The position numbers and the translations under genes were made by a program. Shown here piece by piece: positions 1-8,332 of a stretch of 27,737 nucleotides of DNA; the first letter of the stretch is position 1; each line of letters begins with the position of its first letter. The stretch spans positions 1 through 27,737 of the IMG/VR virus record IMGVR_UViG_3300032173_000033, one strand, 5' to 3'. The notes beneath the pieces are model-generated. The model was given only the letters and a program-made list of their open reading frames with translations, ran no database searches and was not told the DNA's origin. The stretch comes from a virus.

Positions 1-1029
1 GACATCAAATTCGCAGTTCAAAATGTAAATACGTTTTCCATCGGCAGTATTGTCTTTTTGTTTGATTTTAACGTTAGTCATACCAATCTTGATTGGAGTA
101 TCAACAGATGTTGAAACGATTACAGCTTTATCATTAGGAATGATGAGGTTATAATCAGCATCAATAGCTTGAGGAAGTTCGAATGTTGAGTTACCAAATT
201 GTGAACGGATATAACCAGAAGTCATATACTCTTCGCCAAGTTCAAGTCTAAGGTTAGTATCTGTAGGCAAAACTGTGCCGAGAGCGATGCCAGTACCCAT
301 AGTGAGCGTTTGAGCACCACCGTTGTAGGCTTTTACTTTTTGGCAAAGGATACGGAAGTTTTTCTCAACATAAGTATTTTCAATCAATTTGTTGTTGATT
401 GTGTTAGTATCTGCAAAAGCGAGTCCGATTATGTCAATAAGCATTGCAGTTTGAACGCCTTCACTAGCCATAGCGATTTCTCTACCGTAGTCTACACGAC
501 CAGCAGCGATTTGAGCTACGTCAAAACCAAGTGCAACTTCTCTTGGTGTAGGTGAAAGAGTTACTTGTTTTCCGTAATGTCTTTGAAGTTGAGCGTTTGC
601 ACCTCTACCAATTTTTGAAAGAACATATACGTTTTTAGCTCTGATGTCGATGAGAGATGAATCTCCATCAGAAAGGTTTCTAACTTCTGCAAGTCTACCC
701 ATGTAGCCTTCGATGTTTGACTTAGTGAGTGTTCTGTTGATAACTTCTTCAATTACAGCAAAGTGCATTCTGTCAAATGAATCAAAGCTGAAAGCAGTTT
801 CTACATTGATTTTCTCTGGGTCAAGACCTGAGAATTCATAACAGAATTTAACAACACCATCTCTGAATGACTTATTCTTTTCTTCGTATGAACCAGTTGT
901 TGCTACATGTGAGAATGATGCGAATTTCTTTGGGTTAGTTCTATAATTGTGGTGCTGTCTAAGTTCTTCTCCGAGTTTTACAATCGCTTCGAAGTCAGTG
1001 TTGCTTGAAAAGTTTTTAGCGAGGCTCAT
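1..1029 (-). CDS. Major capsid protein, partial (3' end outside window)
   Basis: The gene starts at the ATG at 1029, preceded by GGAGATGAACAT, and runs off the left edge, so about 343 N-terminal residues are visible and the C-terminus is missing. The protein begins MSLAKNFSSNTDFEAIVK and has the mixed helical then beta-rich composition of a tailed-phage capsid subunit, with a stretch near the middle (TLSPTPREVALGFDVAQ) typical of such proteins. The call rests mainly on position: it is the last gene of a terminase, portal, protease/scaffold, decoration series. It would form the HK97-fold shell around the packaged genome. No direct sequence comparison was possible, and a different abundant head protein cannot be excluded. 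Confidence 0.75.
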   Translation of the reverse strand, partial: MSLAKNFSSNTDFEAIVKLGEELRQHHNYRTNPKKFASFSHVATTGSYEEKNKSFRDGVVKFCYEFSGLDPEKINVETAFSFDSFDRMHFAVIEEVINRTLTKSNIEGYMGRLAEVRNLSDGDSSLIDIRAKNVYVLSKIGRGANAQLQRHYGKQVTLSPTPREVALGFDVAQIAAGRVDYGREIAMASEGVQTAMLIDIIGLAFADTNTINNKLIENTYVEKNFRILCQKVKAYNGGAQTLTMGTGIALGTVLPTDTNLRLELGEEYMTSGYIRSQFGNSTFELPQAIDADYNLIIPNDKAVIVSTSVDTPIKIGMTNVKIKQKDNTADGKRIYILNCEFDV

Positions 1030-1056
1030 ATGTTCATCTCCTATTATGTGTTTAAA

Positions 1057-1575
1057 TTATTCAGCCACTACAAGTCTAGCGATTACGCCAGTTACAGGTG
1101 TGAGACCAGCGTAAGAAACGTTTACTGCAAGTTTTTCTACCATGAAAGCATACTTAGCTGTACCAACAGTTGCGGCGGCAGTGAGAGTTGTTGAAGCGGC
1201 AGTTGGGATAAGGAATTGACCTATAACTGGCGTGCCTGTAATAGCACCATCTGAAATTTTGAAACGTCTGCTCTTAACGAGTCTGTAAGCTCTTACAATA
1301 TTGCCCGCTTTGTAAGTGATTTGAGTTGGGTCGGAAACGCCAAGTCTATTACCTTGTGAATCTTCATAAAATTCGTCGCCTACTACCATACAAAGGTAGT
1401 CATCTGTGACTGCGGCTGGTACTGTAGCGGCATAAACATCATTACCTGTTGCTGTGTCGAGAACTGATGCTACAAGGATAGCACCGTCTGAGAGTGTTTG
1501 ACCTGCTGGTACTTTAACTGAAATTACATTGTCTGTGTCAAAATATTGACCTACTGGAATTACGAGGTTAGCCAT
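1057..1575 (-). CDS. Putative head decoration/stabilisation protein
   Basis: A 172-aa protein starting MANLVIPVGQYFDTDNVISV at an ATG preceded by AAAGGAGAATTAATT. It is rich in Ala, Thr, Val and Gly, almost free of Cys, and looks all-beta, with short repeated hydrophobic strands and a C-terminus ending in ARLVVAE. It lies between the protease/scaffold gene and the major capsid gene, the usual place for a lambda gpD-like or capsid-cement protein that binds the outside of the shell after expansion. The function is inferred from position and composition. A minor capsid or head-fibre protein is the main alternative. Confidence 0.55.
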   Translation of the reverse strand: MANLVIPVGQYFDTDNVISVKVPAGQTLSDGAILVASVLDTATGNDVYAATVPAAVTDDYLCMVVGDEFYEDSQGNRLGVSDPTQITYKAGNIVRAYRLVKSRRFKISDGAITGTPVIGQFLIPTAASTTLTAAATVGTAKYAFMVEKLAVNVSYAGLTPVTGVIARLVVAE

Positions 1576-1592
1576 AATTAATTCTCCTTTGT

Positions 1593-3134
1593 TTATCTAC
1601 TAGTATAGTTTTTGACTGCTTCAAGAGCCGACTTTGGTTTATCATCAATTTTCTCAATTACTACGTCATCTGTTTTAGGGATTCCAATTGAGAACACTTT
1701 CTTTTCTTTACCGTCTACGGCTTCTTTAGCTTTTGATTTTCTATATGCCAAAGCATCAACTTTTTCAGCAAATGCTTCGATAGACATTTCTACATCTGAC
1801 TTGAGTGAATCTTTTTCATCATCTGAGAAGAGTGAATATTCTTCTTTTTCAAGAATACTATTGAATTCAAGAACTTTTTTCTCTTTTTTAAGAGCCATCA
1901 ATTCTTCTTTCATAGCAGTGAATTCTTCTTCTGAATATGTCATTTTAGTTCCACATCCAAAATCTTCTTCGCCTTCTTTTTCTTCTGCTTTATCATCAGC
2001 TTCTTCTTGTTTCTTTTCTGAGTCAAGTTCTGGTTCTTCAAGAGCCATTTCAACTTTATCAGTTTCGTCCATACTCATTTCTTCTACAACAGGTTCTTCG
2101 CCCTCAACCAAGTATTGAGTTACAGTAACTACACATTTCTGTGAGTTTGCATCAATCGCATGAGTTGCCATGTCATAAGCGTATCTATAAAGAGTTCCTT
2201 CACGTCTGATATATACATATTGTTCATCAAAATCTTGTAAATAATACCAGTCATTTCCAGCAATATCTTTAAAGTTGGCTTCAAGGCAATCTCTATGTGT
2301 ATTCATGGTCATTGAGAAGTCTTCTGTTTTAGTATCTTCTACTTTTTCAGCTTCATCTACTTTAACATCTTCTTCTTTTTCATCAATCACAAATTTACCC
2401 TCCGTTTCTTTATTAGCGTCTTTTGCTATGTCAACATGAGTTTCCTCATCATTAACAACTTCTTTTACTTTTTTAGGTCTGCCACGTTTCTTAATTTTAT
2501 CACTAGGTTTAACATTTCCATCTTCGTCTTCTGCAAACAATTCTTTCATATGCTTGTAATATTCTTGAATATCACTATCATCATAGATGTCTGATGTTGA
2601 GAATTGGACAAATTTACTGTCCTCGAAGGTCTCAGTTACCCCTTTTGGATTTAGAGCACACAATGCTAAAAATTCCATTTTGTCTACAACTTTATATTCA
2701 CTCTCTAAATCTGAGAACGACAATGAGACTTCCATTGATTGTGTTGAGTTTAGTATAGCTTTAGACTCTGGGAATCTTTTTGTAAATACATAACCTTCCA
2801 TACAAACCCATTTTCTACCATCTTCTCTTTCTTCCCAATATGGTTCTTTGTCATATCTGGTTACGCCATATGCGTATGTCTTACCTGCTTTACGTAGGTC
2901 AAACCCTAGCTTAACAATATCACCCTCATGCCCTGAAATCTGACCATCTGAGAAAAAGTGTGCAACTACTGGAATTCCGACGGCTGTACTAAAAGCATCT
3001 TCAAATACTGACTCTGGAATGTCAATCTTTTTTCTATTCTTATCTGGGTAGGCTACAAAACATTTAAAAGGTAAATTACCATTCAATTCTTCACCAAACT
3101 CAAAATCTGTACTTAAACTAAAATATTCTGACAT
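1593..3134 (-). CDS. Prohead protease / scaffolding fusion protein (XkdF-like)
   Basis: A 513-aa protein starting MSEYFSLSTDF after AAGGAGTAGTGAT. Residues 1-175 look like a prohead protease domain: GIPVVAHFF at 53-61 (H59), a following GHEGD (H69), and STQSMEVSLSF at 130-140 with candidate catalytic serines. From about 200 to 395 the chain is highly acidic and low in complexity, with an AT-hook-like RGRPKK at 217-222. Residues 395-513 form a charged predicted coiled coil typical of phage scaffolds (TYSEEEFTAMKEELMALKKE). Such fusions cleave the scaffold and capsid subunits during head maturation. The position just upstream of the decoration and capsid genes fits. The protease residues are inferred from motif shape only. 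Confidence 0.65.
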   Translation of the reverse strand: MSEYFSLSTDFEFGEELNGNLPFKCFVAYPDKNRKKIDIPESVFEDAFSTAVGIPVVAHFFSDGQISGHEGDIVKLGFDLRKAGKTYAYGVTRYDKEPYWEEREDGRKWVCMEGYVFTKRFPESKAILNSTQSMEVSLSFSDLESEYKVVDKMEFLALCALNPKGVTETFEDSKFVQFSTSDIYDDSDIQEYYKHMKELFAEDEDGNVKPSDKIKKRGRPKKVKEVVNDEETHVDIAKDANKETEGKFVIDEKEEDVKVDEAEKVEDTKTEDFSMTMNTHRDCLEANFKDIAGNDWYYLQDFDEQYVYIRREGTLYRYAYDMATHAIDANSQKCVVTVTQYLVEGEEPVVEEMSMDETDKVEMALEEPELDSEKKQEEADDKAEEKEGEEDFGCGTKMTYSEEEFTAMKEELMALKKEKKVLEFNSILEKEEYSLFSDDEKDSLKSDVEMSIEAFAEKVDALAYRKSKAKEAVDGKEKKVFSIGIPKTDDVVIEKIDDKPKSALEAVKNYTSR

Positions 3135-3167
3135 ATCACTACTCCTTTCTATAGAATTTTAATTCTA

Positions 3168-3341
3168 TTACAAATTAATACTATCTGTCAGCTTAATAGA
3201 ATCGTTATCTGAAAATGTAAACTGAACATTTTGATTCAATGTAAACCAATAGACACCATTTGATTCATATAGAAAGGTGTGACCTTGATTCATAACTTTA
3301 TCGCTATCTTCTTTAGAAAAACACTTAATAAATTGGCTCAT
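3168..3341 (-). CDS. Small protein of unknown function (57 aa)
   Basis: The frame is open further upstream, but the ATG at 3341 (MSQFIKCFSKEDSDKVMNQG) has a good site, GGAGTGATAAT, overlapping the end of the ferritin gene, so I choose that start. The product is small and mildly acidic, with one Cys and a beta-rich C-terminal half (GVYWFTLNQNVQFTFSD). I recognise no family. It starts 4 nt after the ferritin stop codon, so it is probably translated together with ferritin and might belong to the same accessory insertion. Confidence 0.5.
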   Translation of the reverse strand: MSQFIKCFSKEDSDKVMNQGHTFLYESNGVYWFTLNQNVQFTFSDNDSIKLTDSINL

Positions 3342-3345
3342 ATTA

Positions 3346-3834
3346 TCACTCCAATCCATTATCATACAAAATAAGGAGTGGCATATTTTCAGATAATCCG
3401 CTTTCGCAAATTCTGTCATACATAGTCTGAGCTTCATCTTCTTCTTGGCGTTGTTTTGCAACGAAATCAAGTAAGAATGTATAGCTAAGTCTATCTCCAT
3501 CTAATTCAGCTTGTTTGATAAGTGATTCAATTTTAGTGGTTGTATCTTGTTCTCTTTTAAGGTATAATGAAACAAGTTCATTTACAGTAAGTTTTACAAC
3601 ACTAATTGGAGTTACAATTGGCATTTCTACTAATTCATTTCTATCATTCAGATAGTCAAAAATTAATTGTGCATGAGAGTCTTCTTCGTCGTGTTGATGA
3701 CCAAACCATTTTGCCAAACCTTCGAGACCCATAAATTTCAATTTACTTTGTATATTGGAATAAACATAAGCATTTTGCAATTCGTGTGCAATCTGATTAA
3801 TTAACATTTTGTATAAATCATTACTAATTTTCAA
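3346..3834 (-). CDS. Ferritin (iron-storage, ferroxidase-type)
   Basis: The open frame extends into the portal gene, but the credible start is TTG at 3834, preceded by GGTGAAACG, 16 nt after the portal stop. The 162-aa product starts MKISNDLYKMLINQIAHELQ, aligning well with bacterial FtnA (MLSKDIIKLLNEQVNKEM). It is four-helix throughout and carries every FtnA-type ferroxidase ligand at matching spacing: E18 (HEL), E51 and H54 (EEDSHA), E95 (KREQ), Q128 and E131 (KQRQEED). Length is normal for the family (about 165). Ferritins oxidise Fe(II) and store it inside a 24-mer shell. A full-length, apparently active copy between portal and scaffold genes of a phage is unusual. Whether it enters the virion or acts in the infected cell cannot be seen. 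Confidence 0.9.
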   Translation of the reverse strand: MKISNDLYKMLINQIAHELQNAYVYSNIQSKLKFMGLEGLAKWFGHQHDEEDSHAQLIFDYLNDRNELVEMPIVTPISVVKLTVNELVSLYLKREQDTTTKIESLIKQAELDGDRLSYTFLLDFVAKQRQEEDEAQTMYDRICESGLSENMPLLILYDNGLE

Positions 3835-3850
3835 CGTTTCACCAACTTCC

Positions 3851-5359
3851 CTATACGGTATCTCTGGTATTACTACCTGCATCAGATAAAGAACTTTCTG
3901 CTTTAGGTGGAGCACCGTTATTTTTATTCGACATTGTTGCCGCAGTTTGAATAGGCTCTGTATACTTTCTAATATCAGAAGTGTATGAATCGGCAAGCAT
4001 AGCTTCAATTTCGTATGGCTCGTATCCATGCATAGCATACATATATTCAACGGGGCCACCAGATTGAGCGAGTGCCAAACCTTGTTTCTTTTCTTCTTCA
4101 TCAAAATATGAACATCCTGAGAATTTCACTCTAAACGAATATTCACCTTTTAATTGTTTAAGATGAAAGTTTACAAATCTTTCAAATTGGTCATACATAT
4201 GTTTTACAAAGTTAAAGTCTGCTAGGTTGGAATATTTCATTGTGACACCAGATTTAGATTCGCCACCAAATTGATTGCCCGCAACACCCGCTGAACTCCA
4301 GAAGTTTTGCTCACCCATACCAGATATATTATTCTGACTCTGTGCTTGGTCGAAGTTAATTGCTTCTGCTTTCATCATAGTCATAATAGATTTTGTACCC
4401 ATTGGAAGGTTAGCTTGTACCATACTGTTAAAGTCAGCACAAGTTTTGGCATCCATAATTGGTTTACCATCTTTATCTTTTGGGATTTCGAGTGCAATAA
4501 TTTTCCACGTATCAAGTTCAATTTTAGATTTCAAAATATCCTTGTAATGTTGAATTTGCACAGCATCTTTAAATGTACCACTCAACGGAGGACGCATAGT
4601 TGCATTGTAATCTTGGAATTTGAATATTACAGACTTCTCAGGTGGCATAGGCTTCCAAACGTTGATGGCCATATAATCCTTATATTGTGCAATAATATCT
4701 TCCCACCAAAATTGGAATTCTGGTGCATACCAAGCTAATTCATTTGTGTATTTGGCAAAATAAACCAAGTTAAATGCATATGTGTATCCCAAATTTGGGA
4801 CTCTACCTGTGATTTTACAATAATCTCGTGGCATTTCTTGAAGTTCAGTGTAATTATCATCCTCACGCAGATAGTAATAAGCACCACCATCAAGCATAGT
4901 GTGGAACATTACATTTCTGAATTGTTCTATTGGACGAAACTTTTTAAGCCATTCGTTGCTACGAAGCTTGCAATTATCATATGTTTTACGTTTGCCTTTT
5001 TCTTTAGGCGGAATTGACTCTGGAATAAGTTGATATTTAAAGCCAAGAATACTCGCAAAGTGTGAAACTGAGCGGAAGTATTGCATTACCGAACCTTCAA
5101 GGAATTGAGAAACGTCACGTAATTCTTTTTCGAAATATTGAGGTTGCGAAATCCACCTTTTAAGTTGGTCTGCTGTTGGATTTGTAGCTGAGTTGTTAAC
5201 GTCTTTCATCAATTGATTAGCATAGAATGGATTGTAAAATGAATTCATTCGTGATAAATTTTGATGAGTTCTATTTGCAAATTCAGTTATAAATTGCTCG
5301 GATGAGAATTGTTCTGAAAGTGGAGTTTGTGGTTCTGGTGTTTTTTTAGTTCGTGCCAA
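3851..5359 (-). CDS. Portal protein
   Basis: A 502-aa protein whose first codon is TTG at 5359, preceded by AGGTGAAAAT; no better ATG lies nearby. It starts MARTKKTPEPQTPLSEQF. The size, the position directly after the large terminase, and the mixed alpha/beta chain with a long central helix region and a Gln/Asn-rich loop (INFDQAQSQNNISGMGEQN) fit the SPP1-like portal family. The C-terminus is disordered (NGAPPKAESSLSDAGSN). The portal forms the dodecameric ring through which DNA enters the head and to which the terminase docks. Identification is by context and general composition rather than a diagnostic motif. Confidence 0.75.
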   Translation of the reverse strand: MARTKKTPEPQTPLSEQFSSEQFITEFANRTHQNLSRMNSFYNPFYANQLMKDVNNSATNPTADQLKRWISQPQYFEKELRDVSQFLEGSVMQYFRSVSHFASILGFKYQLIPESIPPKEKGKRKTYDNCKLRSNEWLKKFRPIEQFRNVMFHTMLDGGAYYYLREDDNYTELQEMPRDYCKITGRVPNLGYTYAFNLVYFAKYTNELAWYAPEFQFWWEDIIAQYKDYMAINVWKPMPPEKSVIFKFQDYNATMRPPLSGTFKDAVQIQHYKDILKSKIELDTWKIIALEIPKDKDGKPIMDAKTCADFNSMVQANLPMGTKSIMTMMKAEAINFDQAQSQNNISGMGEQNFWSSAGVAGNQFGGESKSGVTMKYSNLADFNFVKHMYDQFERFVNFHLKQLKGEYSFRVKFSGCSYFDEEEKKQGLALAQSGGPVEYMYAMHGYEPYEIEAMLADSYTSDIRKYTEPIQTAATMSNKNNGAPPKAESSLSDAGSNTRDTV

Positions 5360-5389
5360 ATTTTCACCTACTCTCTGTGGGTGGGATTT

Positions 5390-6592
5390 TTATAAATTAA
5401 AGTGGAAGTACAGAGCATAATCATCTTGTGGTGCTTTGTTGAGATTTTTAATATTATATTCTTCTTCTTCCATTATTACAGATAAACCATACGCCAAACT
5501 TGTTGCTCTGTCTCGTTTAGTTCCTTTGTCAATACGTTCATACTTAATATTATTAAACCCAGTTTCAACCTGTTTTATATTTGAAAGTTCTTTTGTCAAT
5601 TCATCTGCCTGTAAATAACAAACATATTCATCAAATGACATTTCTTCATTTTTGTATAATGAATCAACTTCAATTGCAGGTTTCAATATCTTTAAACTAC
5701 CATTCTCGAAACACGATTTCATATAAGTGTACATTGTATTATTTGAATTATTAGTTGCAGTTATACCTCTAATCATTGGAACCGCATCTTTAAGAGACTT
5801 ACTATCTTCGTCATCATCTAATATAAGTGGTGGATATTCTACTGTCTCACCTGTTTTTGGGTCAGTATATTCCCAAGCCTCATAGAATAGTCTTGGTAAG
5901 TGTTCTCCATTACCTCTCATATCAACAACTATTTTAGCTGTGTTAGGGAATCTTGTGTGATATAATTCTCTCAAGAAATCTCTTTGCTTATCCAAGGTAG
6001 TCCCTCTGTGTAATTGTGTGAATACTACTTCCTTAGATATTGTACCATTGGCTCTAATCTTCTTTTTAATAACATGTGTAATTGCGTTATCCGCATCATT
6101 TGCTGTAGATGTTGCAACGTCATGAGTAATTAAATATTCAGACTTAGATTTCTTTGGCTGTTGCAATTCACACTTTTCAAGAGTTCTACATGGATAGGTA
6201 AGTTCATAAGGGTAATAACTATCCCCAGACGAGCCAACAAATACAGCGTCATACTCATACAAAAAAGCCTCTTTGGTCATAGTTGGTTTAGTTCTTTCTT
6301 CTTCTATGTCAGATATGTCAAATATTTTTGCCTGTATACCAACCTTATAATCAAGACAACAAACAAAATAGTTTGCATCAGCACTAACCATTTTATCATA
6401 AAAGTATTTGAATCTTTTATACAAATCAGACGTTTTTAGATATGCAGAAGATATGAATATAACTTTACCTTTCTCATATTCTCCATGGTTTATTGCAGTA
6501 GGTCTTTTAGTTTTTGTCATAGGAATTAATATTTCTTCTATAACTTTGTCGCTTACAAGTCGTGCTTCGTCAATAAGGATGTACAAATTATT
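5390..6592 (-). CDS. terL: Terminase large subunit, exon 2 (Walker B and nuclease domain)
   Basis: This is the second exon of the packaging motor gene, 400 codons plus stop. It opens with Walker B (NNLYILIDEARLV; D and E at about 191-192 of the spliced protein), which alone would make no sense as an N-terminus. The nuclease domain follows, with acidic residues in ITHDVATS, KIVVDMRGNGEH and TKRDRATSLAYGLS, the RNase H-like pattern of TerL nucleases that cut concatemeric DNA. Joined to exon 1 it gives a 583-aa protein, normal for the family. An in-frame GTG lies at 6595, but it has no convincing ribosome binding site, so I read this segment as an exon and not an independent gene. Confidence 0.85.
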   Translation of the reverse strand, partial: NNLYILIDEARLVSDKVIEEILIPMTKTKRPTAINHGEYEKGKVIFISSAYLKTSDLYKRFKYFYDKMVSADANYFVCCLDYKVGIQAKIFDISDIEEERTKPTMTKEAFLYEYDAVFVGSSGDSYYPYELTYPCRTLEKCELQQPKKSKSEYLITHDVATSTANDADNAITHVIKKKIRANGTISKEVVFTQLHRGTTLDKQRDFLRELYHTRFPNTAKIVVDMRGNGEHLPRLFYEAWEYTDPKTGETVEYPPLILDDDEDSKSLKDAVPMIRGITATNNSNNTMYTYMKSCFENGSLKILKPAIEVDSLYKNEEMSFDEYVCYLQADELTKELSNIKQVETGFNNIKYERIDKGTKRDRATSLAYGLSVIMEEEEYNIKNLNKAPQDDYALYFHFNL

Positions 6593-6880
6593 CACACTAA
6601 ATCGCTAATTTAATGTCGTTTCTTTCGAAACTGCTATATGTCTCCATATAGATTAGACTATATCATCATCTTGTATAAACAAGAGACTTGCGTTTCCATC
6701 ACCAATCGCTTGTGATGTACGAGTTTTCACTCTAGTCGTTGAGGGCATGATTAATCATTTCCCTGCTGATTGTCTCTATTCTTGAAATTGTCACACTTTG
6801 GTATTCAAGACTTAACGAGGGTTTCCAGCATATAAGCAAGTTTTTCATATAATATCACTACTATATGCCACTACAATTTA
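6593..6880 (-). ncRNA. Group I self-splicing intron in the large terminase gene
   Basis: This 288-nt segment interrupts the terminase frame and has group I core signatures on the minus strand. P1: exon CCATT pairs with AGTGG, placing a U-G wobble at the 5' splice site after exon CAT. P4-P5-like helix: AGGG at 6764-6761 with CCCT at 6745-6742, enclosing ATGATTAATCAT. P7: GACTA (6737-6733) pairs with TAGTC (6660-6656), in the familiar contexts CAACGACTA and GATATAGTCT. Also present are a GAGT-GAAA-ACTC hairpin, a P8-like TCTTGT/ACAAGA hairpin, and a terminal G (6593) before exon 2. Splicing there joins the two halves in frame. It encodes no endonuclease. Exact ends could move by a few bases. 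Confidence 0.87.
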
Positions 6881-7429
6881 ATGGAATCTCCATGAACGAG
6901 CACTATCTCCGCTTCTACCTAATACAATAGCTCTAATTTCAGAACCATTTCTAAATTCAACTACACAATCCTCAGAGCCAGTTTTTATATTGGTTATTTC
7001 TCTGGCTATTGCAGGATATTTCATCAATTCGCCTTTAACTTTTTGTATAATTACGTTTCTTGCTTGTTGTCCAACTCCAGATGCTATACCACATTTTAAC
7101 CCAGAATACAAAATGCATGATATTATAAAGAACAATCCACACAAAAATGATTTTCCGAGACCACGACAACAAATTAGCATTACCCATTGATTCCTTGCCA
7201 TAGCCCTCAAAATCAATCTTTGGAATAAAAATATCTTTAATCCCAACACTTCTGTTGCAAATTTATCTGGATATTCTCTATAGTAATCTATGAATTTTAC
7301 CCATTCTTCTTGATTCAGATTTTCATTTTTATTCTTTATTGGGTCATAACTATCTGAGCTTGCATAGTCTTCATATGCAAACTCTTTTTCTTTTCTACTT
7401 TTCTTGCTAAAGTTTTTCTGAACAGCCAT
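6881..7429 (-). CDS. terL: Terminase large subunit, exon 1 (ATPase N-terminal half)
   Basis: The first 183 codons of the packaging ATPase start at the ATG at 7429 (MAVQKNFSKKSRKEKEFAYE) after AGGTGGTTAT. Residues 88-94 are the Walker A-type loop (CRGLGKS) that binds ATP, preceded by the Q-motif-like FLFQRLILRAMARNQW. The exon ends in LGRSGDSARSWRFH, the segment that in terminases comes directly before the Walker B strand; Walker B itself is on exon 2, beyond the intron. Read without splicing, a TAA follows after this H, giving a useless fragment. It starts 8 nt after the putative small-subunit gene, so the two are probably co-translated. Confidence 0.88.
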
Positions 7430-7437
7430 ATAACCAC

Positions 7438-8331
7438 CTACAATGATTTGTCTATATTAGAAAATTGCTCTAATAATAAATCAATATCATCCTTCTCGTA
7501 GTTATCACTCTTGAAAATCCATTGTTTATTTTCTACTAGTTCAACTATTTCACTAATACCATTACCAACTACAGATTTACCTCTACCACTTTCGGCAAAC
7601 TGAGCAGATTTACAAAGGTCATCGTAAATACGCTTATATTTTTCATAAGACGTATCACTACCTTCGCCATTTATAATCTTCTCATACTCTTTATCCATGA
7701 TTAAGCTTGCTTTTGCAATTTTCTTAGCATAGTCTATATGGTTGGTGGTTACGATGTTGAAGTCTGATTTTAGGTTTTCCAAATAGTCCTCTAGGTATTT
7801 AACCTCAGATTTACTATAAGTACCCATCCATACTTCGTTATATTTTCTTTTTTCCATCTTTTTATCTTCAACTATAAAAATAGTTTCGTCAATTTCACCT
7901 TGATATTCATCCGAATCTTTATAAGTTAAACCTTGATATTGTGGGAGCGAATTTAATTTTTGTACATACACCTTATAAGTAAGCATTTTGGATTCTACTG
8001 CCACTTCCCATACAGATTCACTCCACCACAGGTTTAACTCTTGACATAATTTATACATAGCTAACTTCTTATTGTCTTTTGTTTCTATACAATATTGCAT
8101 ATACATTTCTTCAATGCACTTTTTACAAATCGGCATAATCCCAGTCGAAGCATATAATCCACTATAGCTTCTATAGAATGAATCAGCACCTTCTGGTTTT
8201 ATTTTATTTTGCTTTTTAAATGTTCCACATCTTACACATTGCATTGTATTCGGTGCAATAATTTCAAAACCTTCTACAATTAGAAAGTTTTTACATTCTG
8301 ATATTTTTTCTAATTTAGTTGGTCTTGCCAT
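7438..8331 (-). CDS. Putative terminase small subunit with N-terminal zinc finger
   Basis: A 297-aa protein starting MARPTKLEKISECKNFLIVE after AGGAGAGAATGAT. Residues 30-75 contain a four-Cys motif (QCVRCG and PICKKC) that probably binds zinc, followed by a mixed helical region and a long charged helical C-terminus. It lies immediately upstream of the large terminase gene, where the DNA-recognition subunit normally sits, and the Zn motif would suit site recognition on phage DNA. I saw no unmistakable TerS helix-turn-helix, so the assignment rests on position, size and the finger. Confidence 0.5.
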   Translation of the reverse strand: MARPTKLEKISECKNFLIVEGFEIIAPNTMQCVRCGTFKKQNKIKPEGADSFYRSYSGLYASTGIMPICKKCIEEMYMQYCIETKDNKKLAMYKLCQELNLWWSESVWEVAVESKMLTYKVYVQKLNSLPQYQGLTYKDSDEYQGEIDETIFIVEDKKMEKRKYNEVWMGTYSKSEVKYLEDYLENLKSDFNIVTTNHIDYAKKIAKASLIMDKEYEKIINGEGSDTSYEKYKRIYDDLCKSAQFAESGRGKSVVGNGISEIVELVENKQWIFKSDNYEKDDIDLLLEQFSNIDKSL

Positions 8332-8332
8332 A

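Noticed and set aside
1612-2118. Plus-strand open frame of 168 codons
   Set aside because: It lies antisense to the protease/scaffold gene, is a Ser-rich mirror of an acidic Glu/Lys stretch, and has no ribosome binding site.
3835-4104. N-terminal extension of the ferritin frame
   Set aside because: It overlaps the portal gene in another frame, has no family similarity, and the ferritin homology starts exactly at the TTG at 3834.
6595-6597. GTG as an independent start for the second terminase half
   Set aside because: No ribosome binding site lies before it and the protein would begin at Walker B; the group I intron explains the break.
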